In this document: piece by piece, positions 36,291-49,077 of the stretch
Position numbering within the stretch: the stretch's first letter is position 1
How the letters are laid out: every line of letters starts with the position of its first letter
DNA from: Owenia fusiformis
Lineage: Eukaryota > Annelida > Polychaeta > Sabellida > Oweniidae
Direction of reading: 5' to 3'
Assembly: GCA_903813345.2 (NCBI GenBank)
Contig: CAIIXF020000010.1
Location: forward strand, 28,918,425 to 28,982,424
DNA: 64,000 nucleotides
Program-made: the position numbers and the translations under genes
Notes under the pieces: model-generated
The model's input: the letters and a program-made list of their open reading frames with translations, nothing else
Told to the model about the DNA's origin: nothing
Database searches by the model: none

Positions 36291-39200
36291 GGTGACCCTG
36301 ATTTTTATGCAAAGTTATTCAAAGTCAACATTTAGTGAATAGATGATTATTAAGAATATGGTTAGGAAACACAAATGTCAGTTGACCCATATATACTTCT
36401 TAACACAGACACTCAATGACACCATGAATTGAGGACACAATAGATGAAGACACTATCAACTCATGAAAAACAGAACAAAAGTAGGTCAAAAATGATTGAT
36501 GGCAAAATGTGTCCAATCTTCAGACAATAGATACATAGAGAGGAAACTGAAAATCTGGCAGGCATCCTTACAGGAAACAAACCAGCATTTTGCACTAGCC
36601 ATTTACTTCCTAATCTATCAGATAACAAAATATGACACTGCTCTCAATAAACTTAATAATATTTGTAATTTTAGTCTTGCATCAGATAGTTTCATCTTCA
36701 CGATCTACACAAGGCGTTAACATGCAAAATGTCACCACCTGCCATTTCTTAGACACTGACCATCGAACACAGACCACCAACCAACTAACACCAACCGCCT
36801 AGCATCCTCCAAGTTGAACAAAAAAGACTATAACAAGATGTCACAACATTTGGTAGTGATACAATGATGTGCTGACATAATAAGAGATGATCCTATGATC
36901 CCCTTACTTAAACAGAGTATGTCAAAATCTAGATATCAAATTAGAATTGCAGCCACAGAATTTCATGCCTTAATAATAAGCTGTTATAGGGTAGTGATTA
37001 TCATACTGGGTCTCAGGGTTGTTCAATGCAAAACTGAATGACTAAAAGAGAGTAGAGAGTTAAGGAGTGTTTAGAATGGGTTTTTGACTCTTATCAACTT
37101 ATGCCAAGCCTATGGAGCTTTTTCAAAAAGGAAAATTAATTTCTGTTGCATGTTTTCCAGGTCAGAGTGCCAGCATGTTATTATTCTAGATTAAGAAATG
37201 CCAGACCTTATACAAAAAGAAACCAAAAATGAATTTTGGTTCTAAGTATATAAGGTCAGAGTGCCAATTATGATTACTCTAGATTTCTAGATGCCAGACA
37301 TACCAGTTTTGTTACATTTCAAAATATCTCACTCTAGCTAGTCTTGTAGATCCAAAACATATCTATCAAAGCAATACAGATTACCCCCCTTCCGGCATAG
37401 AGGCAAGTTGGTACTGCACTGATCTGAGATTTTGAGACTTCACCTGCTTAAAAAAAAAATTGGCATATTTTGACCAACTTTGATGAGAACAACAAAAATG
37501 AGAATTTAGCACCTACTAAAAGAGACAGATTATGGGAAATACTCTGGAATAACTTTAAGTCTACAAAATTCAGACAATTCTGGACAAAATCAGTCAAATA
37601 CACAGCTACAGGAATTATCTCAGTCCTTGACTCATTACATGACCCATCTGGAATGTTCTATGGAGCTGTAAATGGACTGTGTAAGTATTCATAGAGAACC
37701 TAGGCATGGACTCTTCAAATGTATTTCCCATTTATAAACATGCCCGTCATGAACTTCTCTTCATGGGTGGTGATACAGAACTGCTTATTTCCTGGTAAGA
37801 TCCACTTAAGGTCAATGAGAGCCAAATCATGACTTCTAAAAATGATTTGAAGAATCACTTGGTTTTGTTAAGTGTACTAAGCTTGCACAAAGAACTGTAT
37901 GATTTTTATCAATTGCACTAGGATTGCGCTAATCAACATATCTCCCCCTACCTATGGAAGTGATCCTTTTGTAACCAACAACCCTCTTCCCACTTGTCTC
38001 AAACTGTACCAAACTGAGTAGGTACTGGTTGATCTCATACAATGCACTTGGCTTGCATAAACCCCTTCCTATCCCCCTACCTATATAGAGGCTTAACTAG
38101 CTGATTTTTGTATAATAAAATACGTGCATATGTCTGAACCAACTATCCTCTATTTGCCCCCCCCCCCCCCGAGCAAACTGAGAACGAACAGGATGATCTT
38201 ATACAATGCGATTTGTTTGTACCAGTCACTCTAGCCCCACCTGTATGCCGAATGGAGGCCTAACTAGGGGCAACCTTTGTACAATGTACTAAGCTTGCAC
38301 CAACCACCCTAACCAAAGGCACCAACCAACCCAACCTTGTGCCAAACTGATTCCAAAGCTTGTAAACTGAGGATTAACTAGGTAATCTTTGTAAAAAACA
38401 CAAGTTTGCACCAACCACCCTAACCCATTTTAATTTCCCAGGCCCCTTCTCATCTAAGCTGGCTCTATCTTGATGGAACGAGTACCTAGAGGCTTATGGT
38501 AATCACAATGCCCTTACCCTACCTGTCAGCTAAACTAAAGATGAACCATGTAATCTTTAAATAATATAATGTACTTAGTTTGCACCAACCTAGTGCTGCA
38601 TACAAAATAGAAGACTCCTCAGATTTGAGCTAATTCATAATTCAGCTCAATAAAAGACTTGACCCTATGGGTTTTCTGGCTTGTATAACGAACTGAACAC
38701 ACTCCTTTCCCCAGTTTTCAGACCTAAAGCCCCCCTCAGATATGAACGAATCCACTAAACACAGTCTTGCAAATGGGCATTGAGTAAAATTCGTTCCCAT
38801 TAGTATGTGTATGTTGTACATCGTTGGGGTGTTCGTATGTGTAGGTAAGACTGTGTTTGTTGGATTCATTCATATGTGAGGGGGCCTTTACTAAAGAATG
38901 ACACTCTTTCCTCAGATACTAAAGAATGACAGTCTTTTCTCGGATTAAACGGGTCGCTGATCCATCATTCACCATTGGACCTACCATGAGAATCACATAC
39001 AAGTATATCAAACCAGCCTATTGGAAAATGTATATATATACTTAGCTGGGAAATAAGTGAAATACCATTTACTTGGACTAAAGACAAAATCGATCACATA
39101 TACTTGTATATAACCACATTTAATGAAAAACCACAAACATATTAGAAAATATGTCTGTACTAATAATTCCAAGCAATAACATATTGTTATCATTAACGTA

Positions 39201-39533
39201 ATACTTTTATCATTAACCTCAGGCAGATGATAATTATATGCCAGTTGGTGTTTAGAATTTCAACCAGTCTCCAGTTAATGACATAACAAGCTCTTTATGT
39301 AGCTACAGGTATGTAGTATAATATTGTGTTTTTTTGGACCATTAACCAGGTGTATAAAGATGGGAAAGTGGCATGATGCCTATAATAGGCCCCAAAAAGT
39401 GGGCTTTTTGGTCATTACTGGGCCTTCTGAGGCCTTATTTTTCAGGCTGAATTTTGAAGAAAATGGGCCTCAAATTTCAAAATTTGGGCCCACTTTTCGG
39501 TTTAAGGGGCCCAAAATTTTTTGTATATACATG

Positions 39534-39770
39534 TACAGGGTGTCAAAAAACAACGGCACCCCCCTCTACAGCAAAAAGTACTTAATATTACATGGTGTGT
39601 CATATCTCATTTTAAAGACAATTTAATTCTGGAGTCACCTGAGAAACTTCAGCTTTATATCATATAATTTTACAGATTTGCAGCTGATACTTAGTAATTG
39701 GTATGACCACCAGTGGAGCAGCTTATCTTTTTGCTGTAGAGGGGGTGCCGTTGTTTTTTGACACCCTGTA
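39534..39770. mobile_element. TA-flanked miniature inverted-repeat element (mariner-like)
   Basis: Flanked by TA on both sides; ends CAGGGTGTCAAAAAACAACG and its complement match for about 45 bases, with one base difference in the C run. 233 bp, no frame. Single-ended relatives start at 16331 (tacagggtgtccgtaaag) and end near 30080 (ggacaccctgta). Confidence 0.85.
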
Positions 39771-40679
39771 CATTTAGTCTTGCTTCCAGTCTGTATGATC
39801 CCATGGCCTAAATTATCTATACTATGACTATACAAAAAGGAATAGGTCTAGTCTAAAACGCATGTAAGACTAATATACACAATCATTAGGTATATCATAC
39901 ATGTTTTAGAGGCATGCTCTGAATATATTATATAAGAAATATCAATGATACACATAAATCCTTCCCTAGGCACTTGTAACAACCCCAAATAAACCCCTGA
40001 TCCATTTTATATCAATACTATTCATTCCCATCTGCACATGCATTATAATATGATTAATACATACAATGTCGTTTATTACGACCCCCGAACCAGTCACCCA
40101 TCTTCGCCAAATTTTCAATAGGGCCCGTTGCGCTGCTTAAATCAGTAATATCCTAATTCTGGTTTAAATATCTTGTTCTTTATTATCCGTCGATGTGATT
40201 CACTATTTCTTATCCGTTTGGTAACAATTCGGTACTTTTTGCAAGTATGAATCGCATATTTTGCACAACTAATCCTTAAGTAGTATATCCTCTATTGATA
40301 GTAATGTTAAATTAACATGTACATGTAAAATCCCAGTTGTTTACAAGTTCAACTCGAAGAGATTTATCTATTCTGATTTATTCACACATATGTTCCTAAT
40401 GTTGTGTATGTGTATACCAAATTCTATCTTCAAAATAGACTCACAACTTTCAATATGTCTTACTAAAGGTTAGTCTATACCATGAACCATCGTATAAAAC
40501 TTTACAGCTCTTTGGGGAGGTCAATGGAATAGACCTGCAAAGATTCGGCTACAAGTGGCCATTTCCATAGAAACAGCCCCCTTCCTCATTAACCATTCAT
40601 AAGTAGCTGTTTTATGTTCCCTATGGGAATTTCTTAGGCGATAGCACATTTATTTGAAAGGACCTGAACCCAAAATGTC

Positions 40680-40850
40680 CGTCTGCTCATGCTTATTTCA
40701 CGTAATTTCTCTTTAAAATTTGAATAAAGTGTCAAATTTTCTTGAATTTCCATACAATTTAAAGTGTTGACTACACACATGTTCACTTTATTCCTTGCTA
40801 ATTCCACTCTTTTCTGTACTTTTTCATGTTTTAAAACACAACCCCTTGAT
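40680..40850 (-). repeat. Dispersed 170 bp family, minus copy, near full length
   Basis: Begins with the family end gtccgtctgctcatgctt. Its frame reads RVELARNKVNMCVVNTLN and continues to REISMSR, the longest frame among the copies. Confidence 0.75.
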
Positions 40851-41446
40851 ATTTCATCTTTAGCAAAACAATTCTTCTGCATATGATATGATTCAGTTTT
40901 TCCCCTGAATATGTATCTCTTCTCAAAATTAATCACATATCAAAACAAAAACTAACAAAAATTATTTATTCATGGTTCAAAAGAGATCATAAAATCTAAT
41001 AGAATATCATTTTTTGCTGGTGGTCTGTACCGACAGATTTGTCAAATATACACAAAATGAATCCATCAACTTTACAAAAGGTCATGAGAATTCTAAAAAC
41101 TGAAAATATCAAAAGATGGCAGAGGAAGCAGTAGATCTGGAAAACTTTTGGCAGTATATATACATGTAATGTAGGATATCTTCAAATATTTTAGGCTACA
41201 TCCATTCATTAAGTAACTGCAAAACTGACTAATCAAGACTCATAAAGACTCGTGTTTTCTATTAGTTGGTAACATAAAATTGTAACTTGCATGTGTACTG
41301 ATATAACACTGAGTGTCGGAGCCTAGTACATTTGGAGATGAAGCTCTCTTTTAAAAAATTAAAATCAAAATACTACAAAGGGTTTGTACTACAGACCGCT
41401 CATCAATGTGCAACAACCAACCCCCCCTCCCTCCATGATTAACAAC

Positions 41447-41855
41447 ATACTCCTTGCAACTAGCATATACTCCTCACAACTAGCATATACTCCTCGCAAC
41501 TAGTATATACACCTCGCAACTAGCATATACTCCTCGCAACTAGCATATACTCCTCGCAACTATCATATACTCCTCGCAACTAGCATATACTCCTCACAAC
41601 TAGCATATACTCCTCGCAACTATCATATACTCCTCGCAACTAGCATATACTCCTCGCAACTAGCATATACTCCTCGCAACTAGCATATACTCCTCACAAC
41701 TATCATATACTCCTCGCAACTAGCATATACTCCTCGCAACTATCATATACTCCTCGCAACTAGCATATACTCCTCGCATCTATCATATACTCCTCACAAC
41801 TAGCATATACTCCTCGCAACTAGCAAATACTCCTCGCAACTAGCATATACTCCTT
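41447..41855. repeat. Minisatellite, 20 bp unit, about 20 copies
   Basis: Unit atactcctcgcaactagcat, extremely uniform, with sporadic g-to-a (tcctcaca) and tagc-to-tatc variants that recur in several units, indicating unequal exchange or gene conversion. Confidence 0.95.
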
Positions 41856-42542
41856 CTATATAAAGTTGGAAACAACATTATTAGGTAGAGTAGGGAGAGA
41901 ATTGATGTCTGAAAAAAGCAATCAAATTTATTAACTGACATCTATCCCCTCCCTAAAGAGGTGATTAGCTATCGGTTAAATTGTCTATATTGTAAATCTA
42001 CAACTCAGATTCAAGATATATAGAAGAACAATCCCCCATCACAAAAACAATTCAAGATATTATGAAGATGAAATCAATTAAGAGCCCAGCTTGCACATGA
42101 CAGATCTGACCTGTTTCTAACCTCTGTGTAGAATCTTATGAATGTTTCTTGGAAATTCATGAATGTATAATGAATTATTATCTAATGTATCCATTCTCTC
42201 CCGACAGCATCTATAAAATACAGCTTACCCAGTGTAATCTGCCTAATATTGAAACTTGGGAACATCTTCATCTTTGAATACTTGATTCTAGATTTTAATA
42301 TCATTATCATAAAGTTTTAAAGAAAAATGGCTATCACGAGTGTATCACATAATGAAGATGGATTTTAGAAGTCTGCAATGACCCCTGACATTTCAATAGA
42401 AAATTAGTGTTAAAAGTGTTAGTAAGTCACAAGGGAAGTAAATACTTCATATCACAAATGTTCCACTTCCTTAGCTAATCATTATACCTAAAATAAATTT
42501 CATGAAAATGTCAAAGGACCTTAGCCTATGTGTGGAAAATAC

Positions 42543-42722
42543 CAGGGCTGTAACCAGGGGTGGTCGGGGGTTCGAAAATTCTTTCAAAGTCATGCAGTTT
42601 TTCACCATTCTGAACACTTTTCAAGTGATTTTGGCTACTTTTGGTCCAAAGTTGTCAAAAATGAACCCCCTCTGGAATTTTTTAAAAAGTGACCCCCCAT
42701 GGCAAATCATCGCTACAGGCCT
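42543..42722. mobile_element. Miniature element, gtagccagggg family
   Basis: Shares atgcagtttttcaccattct and gaccccc blocks with a second copy at 58590-58765; ends gctgtaaccagggg and ctacaggcctg suggest imperfect terminal inverted repeats. Confidence 0.5.
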
Positions 42723-43052
42723 GCATACTCTTTTCTTTTAAACATCAAACTTCTCAAAATATATCAAAAGCGTTGAGATGATCGATTAATCCCTTAATTT
42801 ATAATTAAATTTGCATGGCGGAATGAGGCGCCAATCTTTCTATCCAATCTGGTCCCTTTTCTAATATGTTATCCTTTGGGATTTTTATAATGTAATGAAT
42901 GAACGAAAATAACCTTGAATTGAAGGTGGGCGAAACAAAGGCTTGGTCTACATATGTCATCTTCAGCTACAAGATCATAATAATAATAAAAGAAGAACAA
43001 ATGCAGGGCTTCATCAATGAAGGATATTCAACCTGCATTAAATACAAGCATT

Positions 43053-43154
43053 AAAGTAGTCTTGCTTCAAGACCCTGGATCCCCCTATCTACTTTATAAC
43101 AGGTTTTTAAAGTAGATAGGGGGAGGGGTAGGTCCAGGGTCTTGAAGGAAGACT
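43053..43154. mobile_element. Purine/pyrimidine foldback element, near perfect
   Basis: Arms agtcttgcttcaagaccctg and its complement continue into ccccctatctacttta and its complement; loop about 10 bases. Confidence 0.8.
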
Positions 43155-43293
43155 CGAGATAAAGAAGGGCTCTGACAAAACAGAATTGGGTTTCATTATG
43201 ATATCGAGGGCTATAATGCATCTGATGAAAGCATGACAGAAGGCAGGAAGATCAAAGCCAGTCGACTGCATGGATCGAAGAAATGAATCAACT

Positions 43294-43456
43294 ATAGTAA
43301 AACCTGTCTTAGTGAACACCTCTATCTACTGAACACCTGTGTTTAGTGAAAACCACTTCAAGACACATTTTATATTCGCTCCTGTATAAAAATCCCTCTC
43401 TGTAGTGAACACTTTTTTTGACTCCATATGTGAACTCTATACAGGTTTTACTGTAT
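43294..43456. mobile_element. Miniature element, acagtaaaacctg family
   Basis: Bounded by tagtaaaacctgtcttagtg and acaggttttactgta; ends about 30 bases from the candidate small exon at 43487. Confidence 0.65.
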
Positions 43457-43486
43457 TAACCTATTCATTTACCATAGGCTACTTAC

Positions 43487-43524
43487 GTGATTGCCCTTAT
43501 TTCCTAATGGAGGATAACTAGTAG
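43487..43524 (-). CDS. Candidate small exon 2 (12 residues)
   Basis: A 38-base candidate exon sits between a strong acceptor (pyrimidine-rich tract then TTTGTCAG) and a consensus donor (CAC|GTAAGT). Only the frame that accepts phase 1 is open; it reads TSYPPLGNKGNH and leaves in phase 0. The incoming phase matches exon 1. There is no recognisable domain, and the left splice site lies only about 30 bases from a mobile-element remnant. A chance pair of splice sites is a real alternative. Confidence 0.3.
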
Positions 43525-43649
43525 CTGACAAAGAAAATTGTGTTTGAATTGGAACATCTTTATTGCAAGATTAGCAAAGAAGAAGCATAAGTTAATCTAC
43601 AGTTATCACACAATGTGGTACTAAAAATGTACGTCTGCTACACTACAAG

Positions 43650-43805
43650 TTGCTTATTTCACTCACTTTCTCTCTAAAATTTGAATGAAGTGCTAGATTT
43701 TCTTGCATTTTTGTACAATTTAGAGTGTTAACTACATGTCTCTTTACTTTATTCCTTGCTAATTCCACTCTATCTCACTCTAATCTTGAATTTTAAACAT
43801 GGCCA
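43650..43805 (-). repeat. Dispersed 170 bp family, minus copy
   Basis: Well kept; tctctctaaaatttgaatga and ttattccttgctaattccac. Confidence 0.75.
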
Positions 43806-44704
43806 TCATGGGCGTGATATTTCCCTATTAGGTAATCTTGTGTTAACACACAATAGACAATGTCATTAATTAAAACAGAAGGAAAAGCAATGAATATAAC
43901 ACAAGAGACAGTTGCCCTAAAGTAAATGCCACAACGGAAATATATTCTCACGCTAAATAAGCGTAAATTAGACAAGTACAAAAGAACCACATAAAAAGAC
44001 TAAATCAATTTACTTACAGCTACTACAAAACCTTAGAAATTACATCATTATTTTGGATATAGCAAGTAAACAGTAACATTTTACCACCACTTGAAATTTT
44101 TTTAGAGGAATTCTGCAGACTTTCTGGAATCAGAAAATTAATTTCTAATGATTGCCCTCGACTTTGAATGAAGAGTAGAATATTAATTTCTTTGTTTAAG
44201 GTGAGGTCATGCTTCCAGATATCCACACTGATACTAATTTGTCTCCTCAAGGAGATTTCTCTATTTATGGAAAATTAGATTTGTCAAGAAATGCTCAAGA
44301 CAATATTTAGCATGACCCCCCCCCCCCCTTTATCCCAAAACTTCTACTTAAGAAATGCAATTTTATTTGTTACATCATAAGAATTTTTAGTCTAATACAT
44401 GGTTCCAGGAGCTCTAACTGATATAAAACTACATTCATAATTTCTAGGGTCAGGACACAAGACTATCTATGCATTTACATTCACCATTACTAAAAAAACT
44501 GACCACACAAAACTATGTAATCTATAATGCAAAACATGTTCTATCTCATTTAAGACATTTTCTCAACTAAAAGGGATACAGCAAGATGTATTTTTCATTT
44601 AGATTGAATGGCTTCCTACTGATAGCAAATTGACCTGAATCCTTTGATTAGACCTGCTTAAAAAGACAGTTACTCCTAATGTTAACTGACAGAAAGATCT
44701 TCGT

Positions 44705-44865
44705 TAAAATACAAAATAGAGCTGAAAAGAGTGAAATAAGCAAGGAATAAAATAAACAGACATGTAGTCGACACTTCAAATCATATAAAAATGCAAGAAA
44801 ATCAGACACTTTATTCAAATTTTAGAGAGAACTTGAGTGAAATAAGCATGAGCAGACGGACTTTT
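44705..44865 (+). repeat. Dispersed 170 bp family, reference copy
   Basis: Family blocks in order: catgttttaaaatgcaaaat, gagtggaattagcaaggaat, aaagtaaacaggcatgtagt, acactctaaattgtatag, aaatgcaagaaaatcagg, ttattcaaattttagagaga, and in longer copies aataagcatgagcagacgg. Further plus copies: 46250-46405, 47205-47345, 49580-49690, 50845-50985, 56795-56935, 57285-57430, 60320-60425, 61005-61145. Further minus copies: 45575-45725, 47505-47640, 48295-48420, 49965-50095, 54695-54850, 55225-55370, 58080-58235. No terminal inverted repeat, A-tail or polymerase III boxes are obvious, so the class (SINE or DNA element) is open. Confidence 0.8.
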
Positions 44866-45109
44866 TTAGTATGGACTAGCAATAAATATTTACTTCCCAA
44901 ACACTGTAACTTAAGATTCATCATGTTATCCCTACCGTGGAAGGTTTAATTCTTTCCTAGATTCTTTTATTTTGATTTGAAAACATTGTGATTGAAGCCC
45001 CAAAATCCTTGACCATTCAAAACACTTTTGCAAATGCTTTTAGTGTTTACTTGATGGAGATGAAGCTATTTTTGATGATGCAAAATCTAAAATAGGGTAA
45101 GCCATTAAA

Positions 45110-45294
45110 AGCTTTCAAACCGGCCTGTGGAAATAGAACACCTTTAATACCTTTCAAAAGTGTTTACTAGGGAGGTGTTCCACTTGTAGAGGTCTATTTA
45201 ACATTAAGTCAGTTGGTCTTGGGACTCTCGAAAAGTGTTCTACTAATAGAGGTGTTCTTCTTCTAGAATTGTTCTATTTTACAGGTTTCACTGT
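45110..45294. mobile_element. Miniature element, acagtaaaacctg family, decayed
   Basis: Left end decayed; right end ttacaggtttcactgta clear; gaacacc and ggtgttc words inside. Confidence 0.5.
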
Positions 45295-46744
45295 ACATGT
45301 ATACCTCTATATAATTTACCTTACCCGAGATGTTGGTATTCTTAACATACAGTTTGCCCATTTTACCTGTTATCACGCATTATTGATGGGCCATTTTGGC
45401 TGTACATCATATCTCACGTTTCAAACACAACATGAAAAAACTTTGACCTTAACAACTGGGTTAAATGATGGATTTTCTTGAGTTAGTTTATAATTGATGG
45501 AGACTGGACCCTGATTCCCTGCTTGGGATCCTTTTCAACCTCTGCCTAAATTATTATTCATCGCCCATAATTCACACTTTTTTCTTAAAAATTTGAATAA
45601 ACTCCATTGTTTTCTAGCATTTTTATACAGTATGGAGTGTTAACTACATGCCTATTAACTGTTTTATTCACCAATTATACCCTTTTCTACTATATTTCCC
45701 ATTTCAAAATACGACTCCCATAATAAATTTTATGGGCTGACTGATTATAAGGATTGATGGTATTTTACAAACATTGGTATTTATTGACATAGAACATGTA
45801 AATGCAGAACAAACAGAATCACTATCTTGAATTGTTCCATCACCAATAATTTAGCTAAAAATGAAAAGTAAATTTCAAAAAAAGTAAGATTTTTGATTAA
45901 AACATGTCCTCAATTTCTTTTAAACAGTTTTAAGCTAGATTTTAGCAATATAGAGTGAAACATATAAGAGGAAGATTTTGGAATGGGAAGATTTTGGAAT
46001 GGGAAGATTTTGGACTAGATATACAAAACCAGAAACAAAAATATGACTTACAAAAATGGTAATTCCTTTATAGGTCAATTGAAGAGAATAATATCAATTA
46101 AAGAGCAAGTCAATTAAAGAGGCCTGTATAATCTCTAATTCTCTCTTTATAGCTGTATAATTAAAGGCCATTGTCACATCATTTCTCACTGCTATTCCTC
46201 TTGTCTCTACTACTCCTAAATAAAATAATGGAGGCATTGTTGGGGCCACATTTTAAAATGTGAAATTGAGTGACAAACAGTGAAAATAACAAGAAATAAA
46301 GCAAAAAGGCATGGACTCCATACTTTGAATTATATAGAAATGCAAGAAAATCAGGCACTTTAATCAAATTTTAGAGAGAAATGGCATGAAATAAACATGA
46401 GCAGACAGATAAGCTAAATTGCTACACAAAGATTAGCATAGAAAAACGCAGGGTATTGTTAATGATTTATTTGGGATGGGTAAATGAATCAGTTTAATTT
46501 ATGATATATTGATGAAAGTCATGAACTATTCATTTGTTACAGGAGTACTTGTAAATCAGAGAAATGGGGAATGAGGTCAAAGAAATAAATCAAACGTGGA
46601 ATTCAAATTTTATGTCATCATTATTTGCATCAATCAAGTAAGGATAAAATCAGCACTCTCTAGAAAGAGATTATTCAAGAAAATGATGAGACCATGTTCT
46701 CAAATGCAACCCAGACTAAAAAGACTAGAATCAACAAAGGAAGT

Positions 46745-46860
46745 CAATAGCAGGTAGTCAATCACAGGTAGTCAATCAAAGGTAGTCAATCACAGGTAGT
46801 CAATAGCGAGTAGTCAATAGTGAGTAGTCAATAGCGAGTAGTCAATAGCGAGTAGTCAAT
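46745..46860. repeat. Minisatellite, 14 bp unit
   Basis: Unit gtagtcaatagcga repeated about 8 times with internal variants (atcacag, atagtga). Confidence 0.85.
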
Positions 46861-48900
46861 AGGTCCAAAATCAGATATTTGTATAAATCGAGAAAGAACA
46901 TGGAATAGCCATGACAAGAGTGATCTTAATTCCTATTTGGCACCATTTATATTTATTATCAATTTTATTACAATTTTACAAGCAGAAGTATTCCATAGAG
47001 CAATAAAAATATGAAATTTCTGCAATGTTTATGACGAAATATAAAACGTATAAATCGTCAGGATATAAGCAACTCGTATATTACATTGATATCTTATTAT
47101 TGTGCACTCAAGATGAAATTCAAAGTAAGATGCAGAATAACATAGAAAAAGGTTAGTCACGTCTGAATGCCTAACCAATAATAAAAAAATGCCAATAGAG
47201 GTCATGTTTAAAAATGGAAAATTTAGAGAAATAAAGAGAAATCAGCAAGGAATAAAATATACAGACATGCAAGCAATACTCTGAATTGTAGAGAAATACA
47301 AAAAATCAAGCAGTTTATTCAAATTTTAGAGAGAAAAAGAGCGTAAAAGATGAGACAGGAAACAAAATTTAGGCTCTAATGACTTACAATTGCAATTAGG
47401 CCATTGAAATAAGAGCATCTCTATTATTACAATTCCACCTACTCCCTTTAGATTTAACCAAAGGGCAACCTTTCAGTCCCACGAATCAATCTTCATCTTC
47501 ATTACTTAATTTCTCTAAATTTTCAATGAACTGTATGATTTTATTGAATTTCTATATTTAGTAGAATCTTTGCATCATCGCTGAATATTCAATCTCTTGC
47601 CCATTCTCCTCTTTTCGACTTAGGCTTTCAAAACGACTGTTCATTACAAAAAATTCTTAGGAGATACTTACTTATTCCCAATTGGGACTATCTTAGAGTA
47701 ACTGTCTTTATTCCTGCATAAATGAATACTGTTTCACTAATTGCATTGACTTCAATTTGCCAAATGTTAATATGAGGCTGATGAACTTGTAGTAAAATAC
47801 ATCAATCTCCTGCATACAGGTGGAAAATACAACTTTCTACTTCTACATAGAAAATATATCAAGGGAGAGTCCTGCATCAAGCCAACCTACCATAATTCTC
47901 TGGGGGGAGAGGGGTTTAAACCACTTTCTTCTTTATGTAAAACATTATTAGGGAGATAGTATTCAATTATTGTATCAATCCCATATAAATTCTCTTGAGG
48001 GGGGGGGGGAGTCGGGTCGATACAGTTTGAACCACTTTCTACTTCTAAATGTAAAACATAACAGGGAGATAGTATTGCATCAAGCCCCGATAAAGTCCTT
48101 GCTGTATGACCCTACAACCCCACCCTCCCCCCTCTTTCAAAAACTAGGAAAAGCAGCTTGTTAAAAAACTAATTGTTAACTTTAGGTCAGAGAGTGAGTG
48201 AAACATGATCTTGAACTAAAGCAGACATCTTCAAAGTTGTCATAATAGACCAGATAATTCTTAAAAACCTCAAAATTTCCCACCATCAAACTCCTATCAT
48301 TTTCTTTCCAAACCTAGCACAACCATAACCTTTCTTTGCATTTCCATACAATTTAGCATCTCAGCTTCAAACCTGGTTACTTTATTCCTTGCTTATTCCT
48401 CTAATTTATGAAATATCTGCAAAGGAAATGCATGGTCTCTGCAATATTTCATTTGAGGTAATTGTACAGAAAGGGGATGTGAGTCAGCCGTGTATCAGGC
48501 AGATCTGACACTTTTCTAGGGACGTGTTTTATTGCACTGAGTCTACTTAAAAATAGTTCACAAACTCATTCAATGTAAATGTTTCCTACATGTCAATTTA
48601 CCAAGAATTATGAGCAACTTTCAAAAAAAACAAACTCATTTTAGTCTAGCTACAAGCCTTTGTGCCCCCTCCCCCTCACTACACACCTCCCTACTATGTG
48701 AGAAGTTCTCATACCTGTAAAGTCAAGTAGTGGGAGGGGGAGGGGGGTTACAGGGGCCTTTAGCTAGTCATTTCTACCCTTTACAAGAGTTGAAACAGTA
48801 ATTATCACAAGACTCTGAGATTGAGCATCAAGGCAAATCACTTCCTACACTCTACATAGGATTTGCGAGCACATTAAGCAACATAAGAAAAAACTAATTC

Positions 48901-49077
48901 CAGTAAAACCTGTATATCTGTACACCTCTCTAATCCAAACACCTCTCAATCTGAACGCTTTTCTGGGTTATCTCCTATTGACTTCTATGTTAATAAAACC
49001 TTGAAATGTGAACATCTACTAATCTGAACACTTTTGGCTGGTTCCAGAGGTGTTTGAATTAGACAGGTTATACCATA
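48901..49077. mobile_element. Miniature element, acagtaaaacctg family, decayed
   Basis: Starts cagtaaaacctgtatatctg and ends gacaggttataccata; internal aatc(c/t)(a/g)aac words replace gtggaac. Confidence 0.55.

Larger units (their letters stand above)
28677..43486. other. Long intron upstream of PDZ exon
   Basis: About 15 kb where the missing PDZ exon or exons are expected. I scanned minus-strand donors and acceptors and found no frame with a GLxxxGxxP..V-type PDZ core. Repeats fill much of the interval. The plus-strand frame at 37470-37694 has no recognisable homology. Confidence 0.35.

Noticed and set aside
37470-37694. 74-residue plus-strand frame with Trp-rich composition
   Set aside because: No homology recognised, no convincing splice sites or neighbours; isolated frame in an intron.
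38961-39030. Minus-strand stretch reading MVNDGSATRLI near a GTAGGT site
   Set aside because: Superficially like the PDZ GAAxRAG loop, but flanking residues and splice sites do not support an exon.
47672-47715. Small minus-strand candidate exon (NKDSYSKIVPIGN)
   Set aside because: Good splice sites, but only open in phase 2, which no placed upstream exon provides.
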